Part shown: in pieces, positions 36,297 to 44,535 of the stretch
Layout of the letters: each line of letters opens with the position of its first letter
How positions within the stretch are numbered: position 1 is the first letter of the stretch
From: Sphingomonadaceae bacterium
GTDB taxonomy: Bacteria; Pseudomonadota; Alphaproteobacteria; Sphingomonadales; Sphingomonadaceae
Assembly (NCBI GenBank): GCA_009926135.1
Contig: RFPL01000005.1
Span: forward strand, 1-64,000
Reading direction: 5' to 3'
DNA: 64,000 nucleotides
Made by a program: the position numbers and the translations under genes
Notes under the pieces: model-generated
Seen by the model: the letters and a program-made list of their open reading frames with translations, nothing else
The model's database searches: none
What the model was told of the DNA's origin: nothing

Positions 36297-37649
36297 ATGC
36301 GGCGGATTCTCTCGTCCACAGTCGCGCGTCTCGTGATGGGGATTTTTGCACTCCAGCTCCTCTCGAGCGCGGCCGCGATCGCCTTGCTTTATACGCAGAT
36401 GCTGGGCGTGATCGAGGCGGACAGAACCAGTCAGGTCATTGATCTGAGGGACGATTTGCTGGCGATCTATTACAACGAGGGCAGCCCCGCACTGGAGCGG
36501 GCGATCGCTGGAACCGGGGGTAGCCTGGCCGACCCCGCGCTGTTTGCCGAAGCGGCCTTGCCCGGTGGCATGAATGTGCGCAGCCACGTTGCGCGCGTGG
36601 GGACACTTGAGCCCGGGATCCGTCCAGTCGCCACAAGGGTCTGGCAAGACCCCCGGGGCGAGGCGTTGAATGCCCTGGCGCAGACAATGGTTCTTGCAGA
36701 CGGAACCCGCCTGACCGTTGGTGCAGTGTCCGCCCCCGACCGCAGCTTCGATACCGCTTTTGCAGAGGCGATAACGCTGACTGTTGTCCTGACCGGAGCG
36801 CTGGCCCTGCTTGGAGCATTAACGCTTGGATACATCATCAGCCGCCGCACCCATGCCATCGCGGAAACGGCGGAAGCCCTTGGCCGCGGTGACTTTGCGG
36901 CCCGCTTGCCCCACGATAGCCATGGCGATGGCTTCGATCTCCTGCGCGCGCAAATCAATGCCATGGCCGAGCGGATCGATCGCCTGGTCGGCCAGTTGAA
37001 ATCGCTGTCGTCCAGCCTCGCGCACGATCTGCGCTCTCCGGTAGCCCGTCTGCGGGCCTCCATTGACCACGCTCTCGAAACGATCCCGGCTGGCGAGAGC
37101 CTTGAGGCGCTGCTGCTGGCCCGGACCGACGCGGAAAGCTTGGAGACCATGCTGGCAGATGCCCTGGAACTATCGCGACTGGAAACCGGCACACTGGCCG
37201 ACCGCCGTGTTGTGCTGGATCTGGCCGAGGTCGCCGACGATCTCGCGGACCTGTATGAGCCACTGGCCGAACAGGCCGGCATTCGCCTGGAGCGTCAGTT
37301 GACCTCTGCCACGGCCCTGGCCGACCGGGAACTCCTTGCGCGGGCCTTGTCGAACCTGATCGACAACGCGCTGAAGTACGGTGGCAGGACGATCATAGTC
37401 GGCACATCGTCCGGCCCCAGCGAGGCAATGCTGTGGGTGGCCGACGATGGCCCCGGAATAGCAGAAGCCGATCGGGAGACGGCGCAGATCGCGCACGCCC
37501 GCCTCGATAATGCCCGAACCCGGCCGGGCGCGGGGCTTGGCCTGGCGGTCGTAACCGCTGTAGCAAAGCTGCACGACGGCCGCTTGGAACTGCTATCCGG
37601 CACCGGGGGCAACGGCCTGCTCGCCCGGATTGTGATGCCCGTCGCCTGA
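36297..37649 (+). CDS. Sensor histidine kinase
   Basis: A 450-residue membrane kinase. Two membrane helices (about 10-32 and 162-184) flank a periplasmic sensor of about 130 residues. HAMP follows (RTHAIAETAEALGRGDF), then the H-box SSLAHDLRSPVARL, the N-box NLIDNALKYGG, and G-boxes DDGPGIA and GAGLGLAVV. The loop between the G-boxes reads RETAQIAHARLDNARTRPG, a variant of the usual FYRAD-type sequence. It pairs with the preceding regulator. Its 3' end overlaps the convergent fusion gene by 57 bases. Confidence 0.93.
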   Translation: MRRILSSTVARLVMGIFALQLLSSAAAIALLYTQMLGVIEADRTSQVIDLRDDLLAIYYNEGSPALERAIAGTGGSLADPALFAEAALPGGMNVRSHVARVGTLEPGIRPVATRVWQDPRGEALNALAQTMVLADGTRLTVGAVSAPDRSFDTAFAEAITLTVVLTGALALLGALTLGYIISRRTHAIAETAEALGRGDFAARLPHDSHGDGFDLLRAQINAMAERIDRLVGQLKSLSSSLAHDLRSPVARLRASIDHALETIPAGESLEALLLARTDAESLETMLADALELSRLETGTLADRRVVLDLAEVADDLADLYEPLAEQAGIRLERQLTSATALADRELLARALSNLIDNALKYGGRTIIVGTSSGPSEAMLWVADDGPGIAEADRETAQIAHARLDNARTRPGAGLGLAVVTAVAKLHDGRLELLSGTGGNGLLARIVMPVA

Positions 37650-40600
37650 TCCGGGGGCGGAGACCCGGCCGGTGCGGTCCAGCTTGCCCCAGCCGATCCC
37701 CAGCCCCCCCAAGGCCGCAGTCACAGCCTTCAAGACCACCCAGTACATGAGCTGACGATAGATGAACCGCTGTGCCAGCAAGAGGCCGACCGGGAAACGC
37801 CGTTCCCGGACGTCCAGCCGGTAGGCAAACCAGCCGCAAATCGCATCGACTGCAGTGAAGGCCAGCCAGTAAGCCCCCATCCGCAGGACGTCGGTCTGCG
37901 TCTGCGCCCAGCCATGCTGGAAGACCCGCAGGACCGTACCGGCGATTGAACCAAGCAAGGCAAGATCGATCAGTGGCGAAACTACTGCAAAGACGATCTG
38001 GAAAAGCCACGCCTGCGGTATGCCGACCAGCGCCAGACCGGATGGATGCCCCTCGCGCAGGACGCGGCGGTGCTTCCACAGGCATTGGAGTGTTCCGAAC
38101 GACCAGCGGAAGCGCTGCTTGGCAAGCGCGGCGAAAGTCTCTGGTGCCTCGGTCCAGGCAACGGCCTCTTCGTCGTAGGCAACCTTCCAGCCGCAACGTT
38201 GCACTGCAATGGTCAGGTCCTGGTCTTCGGCCAGCGTGTCTTCCGGATAGCCGCCCACCATGTCCAGGGCCGCTCTTCGCCACGCACCGACCGCGCCGGG
38301 CACGACCATGATGGCATCGAACCGAGTCAACGCGCGCCGTTCGATATTCTGGGCCGTGACGTATTCGACTGCCTGCCACCGGGTGACCAGATTGACCCGG
38401 TTGCCGACCTTGGCGTTACCGGCGACAGCACCAATCTCGGGATCGGCGAACCAGCGGACCAGCCGTCCGATGCAGCTCCGCTCGAACTGCGTGTCGGCGT
38501 CCAGCGCGACGATGATCGAGCCCTGCGCCTGCTTCAGGGCGCGATTGAGGGCCGATGCCTTGCCGCCATTGACCAGCGTCATCAGCCGCACGCGCGGGTC
38601 TTCGCCAAACATCGCAGAGACGATTGCACTGGTGCTGTCCTGGGATCCATCGTCGGCCACAATGACCTCAATATTGGGCCAGTCGCTCTCCAGAATGCGG
38701 CGGATCGAGGCTTCGATGACACGCTCTTCGTTAAACGCCGGAATGATGACTGAGACGAGCTCCGCCTGATCATGCTGCAATGCCGGCTGGTCCCCGGGCG
38801 GGCTTTGCAGGGGGCGGGCCGCCAGCACGGTCAGGCCGATGGCCCGCACCATGCCCAGCGCGATGGCGAGGAAGAATATCCAGTTCAAGGCCTGGCCTAT
38901 TCCACTTAGCAGCGAGAACGCTGCGACATCGGCCTGAACCGCTAACAAGTCCGTGCCCGTCACGCGGGGCATCACCGTGTCCCGACTGAGCCCCGCCAAT
39001 GTTGAAGCCGGCACAAAGCGATAGCCAGCGCCTTGCAGGCCGGTGATGATTGCTGGCAGCGCGGCAACCGTCTGAGCGCGGTCGCCGCCGCCATCGTGGA
39101 GCAGGATCACGTTGGCTGAGCGGTCGGCAGCCGGGTGGGTGACCTGCTCGATGGCGCGCCGCGCAATTTCCGGTGCCCCGGGCGTCTTCCAGTCCGCCGG
39201 ATCGACGTGCAGTCCAACAACCGTGTAGCCGTGCTGCTGTGCAACCAAGGCCGGGCCAAGCTCGTCGGCTGTGGTCGGCTCGGCATCGCCGAAGTAAGGG
39301 GCGCGGAACAGCCGGGTGGAGCGACCGGTCCAGGCCTCAACCAGCCGCTGCGTTGCGTTCAGCTCAAGCTGGATACCCAGCGTCGCTTCTTCAGCCATGT
39401 TGGGGTGGGTGTAGCTGTGGTTGCCGATCTCATCACCATCGGCGACGATGCGCTTGAGCAGCCCGCCGTTCTGCACTCCATTTTCACCGATGACGAAGAA
39501 GGTGGCGGGAACGTGGTAGCGCTCAAGAACCGACAGGATGCGCGGAGTCCAGACTGAATCCGGGCCATCGTCAAAGGTGAGGCTGACCAGGTGATCGCGC
39601 GCACCTGTGCGCTGGACAACGTAAGGCGAGGGCAGCTGATCATAGCTTTCAGAAACGATCTCGGCTGCCCCTGTGCCGCTGAAGGTCACGCTCCGCTGGC
39701 CGGCGTGCGGTACTTCAGCAACGCGCAGGATTTCCCCCTGCCCCTCGACATCCACCGTGGCATCATGGCTGATCTGCTCGAGTGCAGGTCGGCCGCGCCC
39801 TTCCCGCCAGGTCTTGAGCGCCGTCCAGAAGCCAGGGTCTTCCGAGCCAAGGCGCCACAGCGCGATGTTCGACAAGCCGAGGCGCGTCAGTAACTGCATC
39901 TGGTTCCACGCCGTCGCCGCATCGAGCAGCCAGATATCGTGCCGCTTGCCATCCTCGGCATAGGAGAGGCCGAGGTTCCCGCTCTGCTTGTCGAAGACCG
40001 GCTTTGCGCCGCTGTCGCGGGCCGCGAGCCAGGCTTCTTCGACTGTCAGGCTATCGGCGCGTCCGTTGTGCCAATCATAGGCATAGTTGCCGAGGGCAAC
40101 GATGATATGCGACCGCTCCACCCCGGTCAGGGTCAGCCCCAGTTGGCGGGCAAGCCAGGTTTTCGAGGCAATCGGTCCCGGAACCCCGCCTTGCCAGTGT
40201 TCGTCGTAGGCCATCAGGATCAGCCGATCGGCAGCCCGCGCCAGGTCGCGCGCAGGCCAATGCGGATCGTCGATCGGCATTGTCACGCTCACGACCCGGT
40301 GCTGCGGAGCGAAGGCCCTGCGCGTTTCCGCTACCAGCTTGACCAGGTCGGCCATTGCTGCCGGGGTCAGGCTCTCGAAGTCATAGATGACCCCGTCATC
40401 GCCGCTGCGGTCTAGCGCGGCTGAGATCTGCGCGATCAACGCCGCCCGCTTGTGGCCATCGCGAAGCACCGCGCTGACCCCTGCCCCGTCCCAGATGCCA
40501 CCCCGAATATTCTGCACCACCGGGACCACCAGCGGGCGATGCAGGCTTCCGTTCATCACTCGGCGGAGCGGGCCATCGTCTGAGGTTACCAGGCGACCGC

Positions 40601-40976
40601 TCCGATCGAGCGTGAAGAGAGTCGGGGCAACCCAATCCACCTGGTTGATATGGCGCGCCAGGGTCTGGGCACTGTTGTCCGACCACGAGGTATAGAAGGC
40701 GACGGTGAGCGGGCGACTGGACCGGGTGGTGTTCAACGCTGGCCGCGCGCCAATTAGCTTGAGCACCTTGTGCTTGATCCGGCTGACCTGCGTCCGGAAC
40801 GGGAGCGGCGACATGCGCTCGTAAGCGATCGGTAATGGCAATGGGGCGGGGACCGTGATCACCGTGGAGGCGAAAGCAGCGCAAGCGAGCGCCAGGGCTC
40901 CCAGCACCAGCAGCGTCAATCGCTTGAGCCAGATTTGCCGGCGGCCCGATGCATCGAAGAAAACAGGCCGCACCAT
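37593..40976 (-). CDS. GH18-like / polysaccharide deacetylase / GT2 synthase fusion
   Basis: A 1127-residue protein with three enzyme domains. An N-terminal membrane helix (about 19-42) is followed by a GH18-like barrel (about 90-400) with the acid motif DGVIYDFE at 194-201. A NodB deacetylase comes next (about 462-660): TFDDGPD at 467-473, H520 and H524 in NHSYTH, RAPYFGD at 558-564. A membrane helix (about 692-718) leads to a GT2 domain (742-960) with DDG 775-777, DAD 826-828, ED at 917 and QRFRW 954-958, then C-terminal membrane helices. It looks like a processive GlcNAc-type polymer synthase joined to modifying domains, as if PgaC and PgaB were one protein. The product polymer is not known. 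Confidence 0.88.
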   Translation of the reverse strand: MVRPVFFDASGRRQIWLKRLTLLVLGALALACAAFASTVITVPAPLPLPIAYERMSPLPFRTQVSRIKHKVLKLIGARPALNTTRSSRPLTVAFYTSWSDNSAQTLARHINQVDWVAPTLFTLDRSGRLVTSDDGPLRRVMNGSLHRPLVVPVVQNIRGGIWDGAGVSAVLRDGHKRAALIAQISAALDRSGDDGVIYDFESLTPAAMADLVKLVAETRRAFAPQHRVVSVTMPIDDPHWPARDLARAADRLILMAYDEHWQGGVPGPIASKTWLARQLGLTLTGVERSHIIVALGNYAYDWHNGRADSLTVEEAWLAARDSGAKPVFDKQSGNLGLSYAEDGKRHDIWLLDAATAWNQMQLLTRLGLSNIALWRLGSEDPGFWTALKTWREGRGRPALEQISHDATVDVEGQGEILRVAEVPHAGQRSVTFSGTGAAEIVSESYDQLPSPYVVQRTGARDHLVSLTFDDGPDSVWTPRILSVLERYHVPATFFVIGENGVQNGGLLKRIVADGDEIGNHSYTHPNMAEEATLGIQLELNATQRLVEAWTGRSTRLFRAPYFGDAEPTTADELGPALVAQQHGYTVVGLHVDPADWKTPGAPEIARRAIEQVTHPAADRSANVILLHDGGGDRAQTVAALPAIITGLQGAGYRFVPASTLAGLSRDTVMPRVTGTDLLAVQADVAAFSLLSGIGQALNWIFFLAIALGMVRAIGLTVLAARPLQSPPGDQPALQHDQAELVSVIIPAFNEERVIEASIRRILESDWPNIEVIVADDGSQDSTSAIVSAMFGEDPRVRLMTLVNGGKASALNRALKQAQGSIIVALDADTQFERSCIGRLVRWFADPEIGAVAGNAKVGNRVNLVTRWQAVEYVTAQNIERRALTRFDAIMVVPGAVGAWRRAALDMVGGYPEDTLAEDQDLTIAVQRCGWKVAYDEEAVAWTEAPETFAALAKQRFRWSFGTLQCLWKHRRVLREGHPSGLALVGIPQAWLFQIVFAVVSPLIDLALLGSIAGTVLRVFQHGWAQTQTDVLRMGAYWLAFTAVDAICGWFAYRLDVRERRFPVGLLLAQRFIYRQLMYWVVLKAVTAALGGLGIGWGKLDRTGRVSAPGSGDGHHNPGEQAVAPGAG

Positions 40977-41290
40977 CGCTACCTAGCAGGAGACAGGGGT
41001 GACGACCCGCGGCTTTACCAGTGCGTTAAGGGGCTACTCTACAAGGAGCGCCGCGAGCCGTCGACAGCCGTACTACGCACTCGCGCCGAACCGCAGGATG
41101 AGCGTTAGATTAAACTTCCGCAATGTCCCGGTCGGCAGCATCGCGAATGCTCTCTCCCCCCGCGCGGACGGTGTCCCAGCCTCGGTCCGTCCCGCCCCCG
41201 GCGCTTCGGACACAACCGCCGTTGATCCCGGTCAATGCATCCTGTTGTACGGTGCGGCAGTGCTATCGCCTCGCAATGGAGGGATGAGCC
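40977..41290. other. 314-base intergenic region
   Basis: The region separates the divergent fusion-synthase and DUF2892 genes. It holds an FNR-type box (41222-41235) near the DUF2892 gene. A frame from 40999 to 41319 exists but starts with GTG, has no family resemblance and runs into the DUF2892 gene, so I do not call it. I see nothing else. Confidence 0.5.
41222..41235 (+). promoter_or_regulatory. FNR/FixK-type box
   Basis: TTGATCCCGGTCAA fits the FNR/FixK consensus TTGAT-N4-ATCAA with one change. Its centre is 62 bases upstream of the DUF2892 start, compatible with a transcription start about 41 bases downstream of the centre, the usual class II activation distance. Confidence 0.55.
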
Positions 41291-41482
41291 ATGTTCACCA
41301 CCAACGTCGGCAGCACTGACCGGCTGCTTCGCATCGTCCTTGGCCTCGTGCTGATCGCGCTGGTCTTTATCGGACCCAAGACCCCGTGGGGCTGGCTGGG
41401 CGTGATTCCGCTAGTCACCGGGTTCCTGCGCACCTGCCCGGCCTATTCGCTGTTCGGGATCAACACCTGCAAGGCAAAGTAG
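41291..41482 (+). CDS. DUF2892 family inner-membrane protein
   Basis: A 63-residue protein with two hydrophobic helices (about 12-28 and 33-48). It begins MFTTNVGSTDRLLRIVLG and ends with CPAYSLFGINTC, the hallmark of the DUF2892/YgaP membrane domain with two conserved Cys. In YgaP this domain anchors a rhodanese; alone its role is unknown. GGAGGGATGAGCC precedes the ATG, and an FNR-type box lies upstream. Confidence 0.9.
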   Translation: MFTTNVGSTDRLLRIVLGLVLIALVFIGPKTPWGWLGVIPLVTGFLRTCPAYSLFGINTCKAK

Positions 41483-41527
41483 CGCCACCTTGCGTAGCGG
41501 CGGGGCAAGCGGCATAGCGCCTGCGCT

Positions 41528-42805
41528 ATGCATGATATCCGCCTGATCCGCGACGATCCCGCCGCTTTCGATGCCGCCCTCGCCCGCCGGGGGGTTGCGC
41601 CTGTCTCGAGCTCGATCCTGGCGCTCGATACCGCCCGCCGCGCAGTCGCCACTGCCATGCAGGACGCGCAGAACCGCCGCAACGAAGCCTCCAAGCTGAT
41701 CGGTGCAGCGATGGGACGCGGCGACAAGGATGAAGCGGAACGGCTCAAGGCCGAAGTGGCCGAGGTCAAAAACACCCTGCCCGCACTTGAGCAGGAGGAC
41801 CGGGAACTTTCGGGCAGCCTGCAGGAAGCACTCGCGGCCTATCCCAACCTGCCCGACCCAGCCGTGCCCGATGGCGCGGACGAGACGCAGAACATCGAGG
41901 TTGGCCGCTGGGGTACGCCGCGAACGTTCAGCTTCACGCCGAAGGAACATGCCGACCTGGGCCCGGCGCTTGGCCTCGACTTTGAGACCGGTGCGGCAAT
42001 CTCCGGCGCGCGCTTCACGTTCCTGCGCGGACAGATGGCGCGGCTGCAGCGAGCGCTGGGCCAGTTCATGCTGGACCGCCAGACCATCGACAACGGCCAT
42101 ATCGAATGCGCCACCCCGCTGCTGGTACGCGAGGAATCGCTGTTCGGCACCGGCCAGTTGCCCAAGTTTGCCGAGGATAATTTCCAGACCACCGACGGGC
42201 GCTGGCTGATCCCGACGGCGGAAGTGTCGCTGACCAATTCGGTGCGCGAACAGATTCTGGACGGCGCAAACCTGCCATTGCGCCTAACCGCGCTGACCCC
42301 GTGCTTCCGCAGCGAAGCCGGCGCCGCGGGCAAGGATACCCGCGGCTATATCCGCCAGCACCAGTTCGAGAAGGTCGAGCTGGTCACGATCTGCGCGCCC
42401 GACCAGTCCGAGGCCGAGCATGAGCGGATGACTGCGGCGGCGGAATCGATCCTGCAGGCGCTGGATCTGCCGTACCGCAAGGTCCTGCTCTGCGCCGGGG
42501 ACATGGGTTTTACCGCAAGGAAGACTTTTGACCTTGAGGTCTGGCTGCCCGGACAGGATGCCTACCGCGAGATCAGCTCGATCTCCAACTGCGGCGATTT
42601 CCAGGCGCGGCGGATGAACGCCCGCTTCCGCGCCGAAGAAAAGGCCAAGCCCGAATTCGTCCACACGCTGAACGGCTCGGGCCTGGCAGTTGGCCGCACG
42701 CTGGTGGCGGTGCTGGAGAATTACCAGCAGGAGGATGGCTCGGTCGAAGTGCCGGCCGCACTCAAGCCCTACATGGGCGGAATCGACCGGTTGGCGCCCC
42801 TTTAA
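41528..42805 (+). CDS. serS: Seryl-tRNA synthetase
   Basis: A 425-residue class II synthetase. The N-terminal coiled-coil arm spans about 25-110 ([19 protein letters not shown]-type heptads). The class II motif 2 is [22 protein letters not shown] and motif 3 is [20 protein letters not shown]. It charges tRNA-Ser and supports selenocysteine tRNA charging where present. It is followed after 16 bases by surE. Confidence 0.97.
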   Translation: MHDIRLIRDDPAAFDAALARRGVAPVSSSILALDTARRAVATAMQDAQNRRNEASKLIGAAMGRGDKDEAERLKAEVAEVKNTLPALEQEDRELSGSLQEALAAYPNLPDPAVPDGADETQNIEVGRWGTPRTFSFTPKEHADLGPALGLDFETGAAISGARFTFLRGQMARLQRALGQFMLDRQTIDNGHIECATPLLVREESLFGTGQLPKFAEDNFQTTDGRWLIPTAEVSLTNSVREQILDGANLPLRLTALTPCFRSEAGAAGKDTRGYIRQHQFEKVELVTICAPDQSEAEHERMTAAAESILQALDLPYRKVLLCAGDMGFTARKTFDLEVWLPGQDAYREISSISNCGDFQARRMNARFRAEEKAKPEFVHTLNGSGLAVGRTLVAVLENYQQEDGSVEVPAALKPYMGGIDRLAPL

Positions 42806-42821
42806 GGATAGAAATGGCCTG

Positions 42822-43583
42822 ATGCGCATCCTCCTGACCAACGACGACGGCATCTTCGCCCCCGGCCTGACCGTGCTGGAGGCCATCGCGCGCCAGTTCT
42901 CGGACGATATCTGGATCGTCGCCCCGGCCGAGGAGCAATCGGGGGCGGGCCACTCGTTGACCCTCTCACGCCCGGTGCGGCTGCGCCAGCATGACGAACG
43001 GCGCTTTTCGGTGTCAGGCACGCCAACCGATGCGGTGATGATGGGCCTGCGCGAGGTTATGCCGGCCGCGCCCGACCTGATCCTGTCGGGCGTCAACCGC
43101 GGGGCCAACCTGGGTGATGACGTAACCTATTCAGGCACGGTCTCAGCCGCCATCGAAGGCGCATTGGCCGGCATCCGCTCGATCGCGCTGAGCCAGGTCT
43201 ATGCCAGCGAGGGCATGGGTGATGCCGTGCCGTTCGGCGCGGCCGAGGCCTGGGGCGCCAAGGCCATCGCGCCACTGCTCGACCTGCCCTTGCCGCCCCG
43301 CACCCTGGTAAACGTCAACTTCCCCGCGCTTCCGGCGGATCAGGTTCAGGGCATCCGCGTCGTTCGGCAGGGCTTCCATGACTATTCGCGCGGCACCGTG
43401 GTCGAAGGTGTGGACCCGCGCGGCTACCGCTATTTCTGGTTTGGTCTTGATGGGATAGAACATACCCCCGGTCATGCGACCGATCTTGAGGCAATCCAGG
43501 ATGGTTTTGTGGCGGTGACCCCCTTGCAGCTTGACCTGACCCACGATGCGTCGCTGGCGGCGCTGGCCGCGCGGTACACCTGA
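42822..43583 (+). CDS. surE: 5'/3'-nucleotidase SurE
   Basis: A 253-residue metal-dependent phosphatase. The N-terminal NDDG motif (LLTNDDGIFAPGL) binds the divalent cation, and SGVNRGANLGDDVTYSGTV is the second family signature. It dephosphorylates nucleoside monophosphates. The start ATG at 42822 gives the usual MRILLTNDDG opening. The stop overlaps the next start by one base, in the classical surE-nlpD order. Confidence 0.96.
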   Translation: MRILLTNDDGIFAPGLTVLEAIARQFSDDIWIVAPAEEQSGAGHSLTLSRPVRLRQHDERRFSVSGTPTDAVMMGLREVMPAAPDLILSGVNRGANLGDDVTYSGTVSAAIEGALAGIRSIALSQVYASEGMGDAVPFGAAEAWGAKAIAPLLDLPLPPRTLVNVNFPALPADQVQGIRVVRQGFHDYSRGTVVEGVDPRGYRYFWFGLDGIEHTPGHATDLEAIQDGFVAVTPLQLDLTHDASLAALAARYT

Positions 43584-44440
43584 TGCAGCGGGCCGGTTTC
43601 GCGCTGGCCCTGCTTGCGGCGGTTGCCGCGCCGCTGCTGGCGGAAGACGACCCAAAGATCGCCACCGAATATGTCGTGAAGGCCGGCGAAACGCTGGGCG
43701 GGATCGCCAACCGGGTCGAAGTGCCCCGCGTGCTGATCATCGAGGCCAACGGCCTCAAATCGCCCTTCACAGTCCGCGCCGGGCAAAAGCTGGTGATCCC
43801 GCGCCGCCGCACCCACACGGTAGGTGAGGATGAGACGGGCCTCGGCATCGCGCTTGACCATGGCGTGACCTGGTCCGCCATTGCCGCGGCCAACGGCCTT
43901 GATCCGAAAAAGCCGGTCAAAAAAGGCCAGCAGCTGGTGATCCCGACCATTGCCAAGGCACCGCCGGTCGCCGCCGCTCCCGCTCCGGCGGCCAGCCCCA
44001 GGGCCGCCCCCGATCCCGGCCCCGCGCCGGGCGCACCAAAATCGTCCACCCAGCCGCCCGCCAGTTTTGGCTGGCCGGTCAAGGGTGAGATCCGCCGCCC
44101 CTTCGCGGCACGAGGCGGCGACAAGGCCTTTCATGACGGGATCGACATCCCGGCGGCAAAGGGCACTGCCGCCCGCGCGGCTGCCGCCGGAACGGTGATC
44201 TACGCCGCTCAGGGACCGAAAGAATATGGCCTGACGGTGATCGTGCACCACGGCAGCCGCTGGACCACAACCTACTCCTTCCTTGACCGGATCACCGTCA
44301 AGGATGGTGACAAGGTCAAGGCGGGCGAGCGGATCGGGCTGGTCGGCACGAGCGGGCTCGCCACCGAGCCTCAGCTCCACTTCGAAGTTCGCCGCAACCG
44401 CGTGGCGCTCGATCCGGTTAAGTATCTGCAGAAGGACTAG
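43583..44440 (+). CDS. NlpD-like protein: LysM repeats and degenerate LytM domain
   Basis: A 285-residue protein with a signal peptide (1-20). Two LysM-like segments (about 28-72 and 77-122) bind peptidoglycan, followed by a Pro/Ala linker and an M23 fold (about 165-280). The first zinc site is kept (HDGID), but the usual Y-x-H reads YSF and the H-x-H reads QLH, so catalysis is unlikely. That is the pattern of EnvC/NlpD factors, which activate cell-separation amidases. The position after surE is the same as for nlpD in E. coli. No lipobox is seen. Confidence 0.82.
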   Translation: MQRAGFALALLAAVAAPLLAEDDPKIATEYVVKAGETLGGIANRVEVPRVLIIEANGLKSPFTVRAGQKLVIPRRRTHTVGEDETGLGIALDHGVTWSAIAAANGLDPKKPVKKGQQLVIPTIAKAPPVAAAPAPAASPRAAPDPGPAPGAPKSSTQPPASFGWPVKGEIRRPFAARGGDKAFHDGIDIPAAKGTAARAAAAGTVIYAAQGPKEYGLTVIVHHGSRWTTTYSFLDRITVKDGDKVKAGERIGLVGTSGLATEPQLHFEVRRNRVALDPVKYLQKD

Positions 44441-44477
44441 CGCTGACGCTGAAGCTGGCTCCTGTCGAAACCGCCTT

Positions 44478-44500
44478 GACCTTGACATGATGTGAAGGTC
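44478..44500 (+). promoter_or_regulatory. CueR-type operator in the copper ATPase promoter
   Basis: GACCTT and AAGGTC form a dyad across a 23-base site, with a TTGACC -35 hexamer overlapping the left arm. This is the layout of MerR-family copper promoters (CTTGACCTT...GAAGGT). The matching regulator gene is at the end of the operon. Confidence 0.75.
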
Positions 44501-44535
44501 CAAACGGTACAGCGTCATCGCAGGAGTCGATTCAC

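Noticed and set aside
31528..41290. The envelope block as a genomic island inserted at tRNA-Val
   Set aside because: No repeat of the tRNA 3' end was found at the far side, there is no integrase, and base composition looks like the flanks.
40999..41319. A 106-codon frame starting with GTG between the fusion synthase and DUF2892 genes
   Set aside because: No ribosome site or similarity, and it overlaps the FNR-type box and the DUF2892 start.
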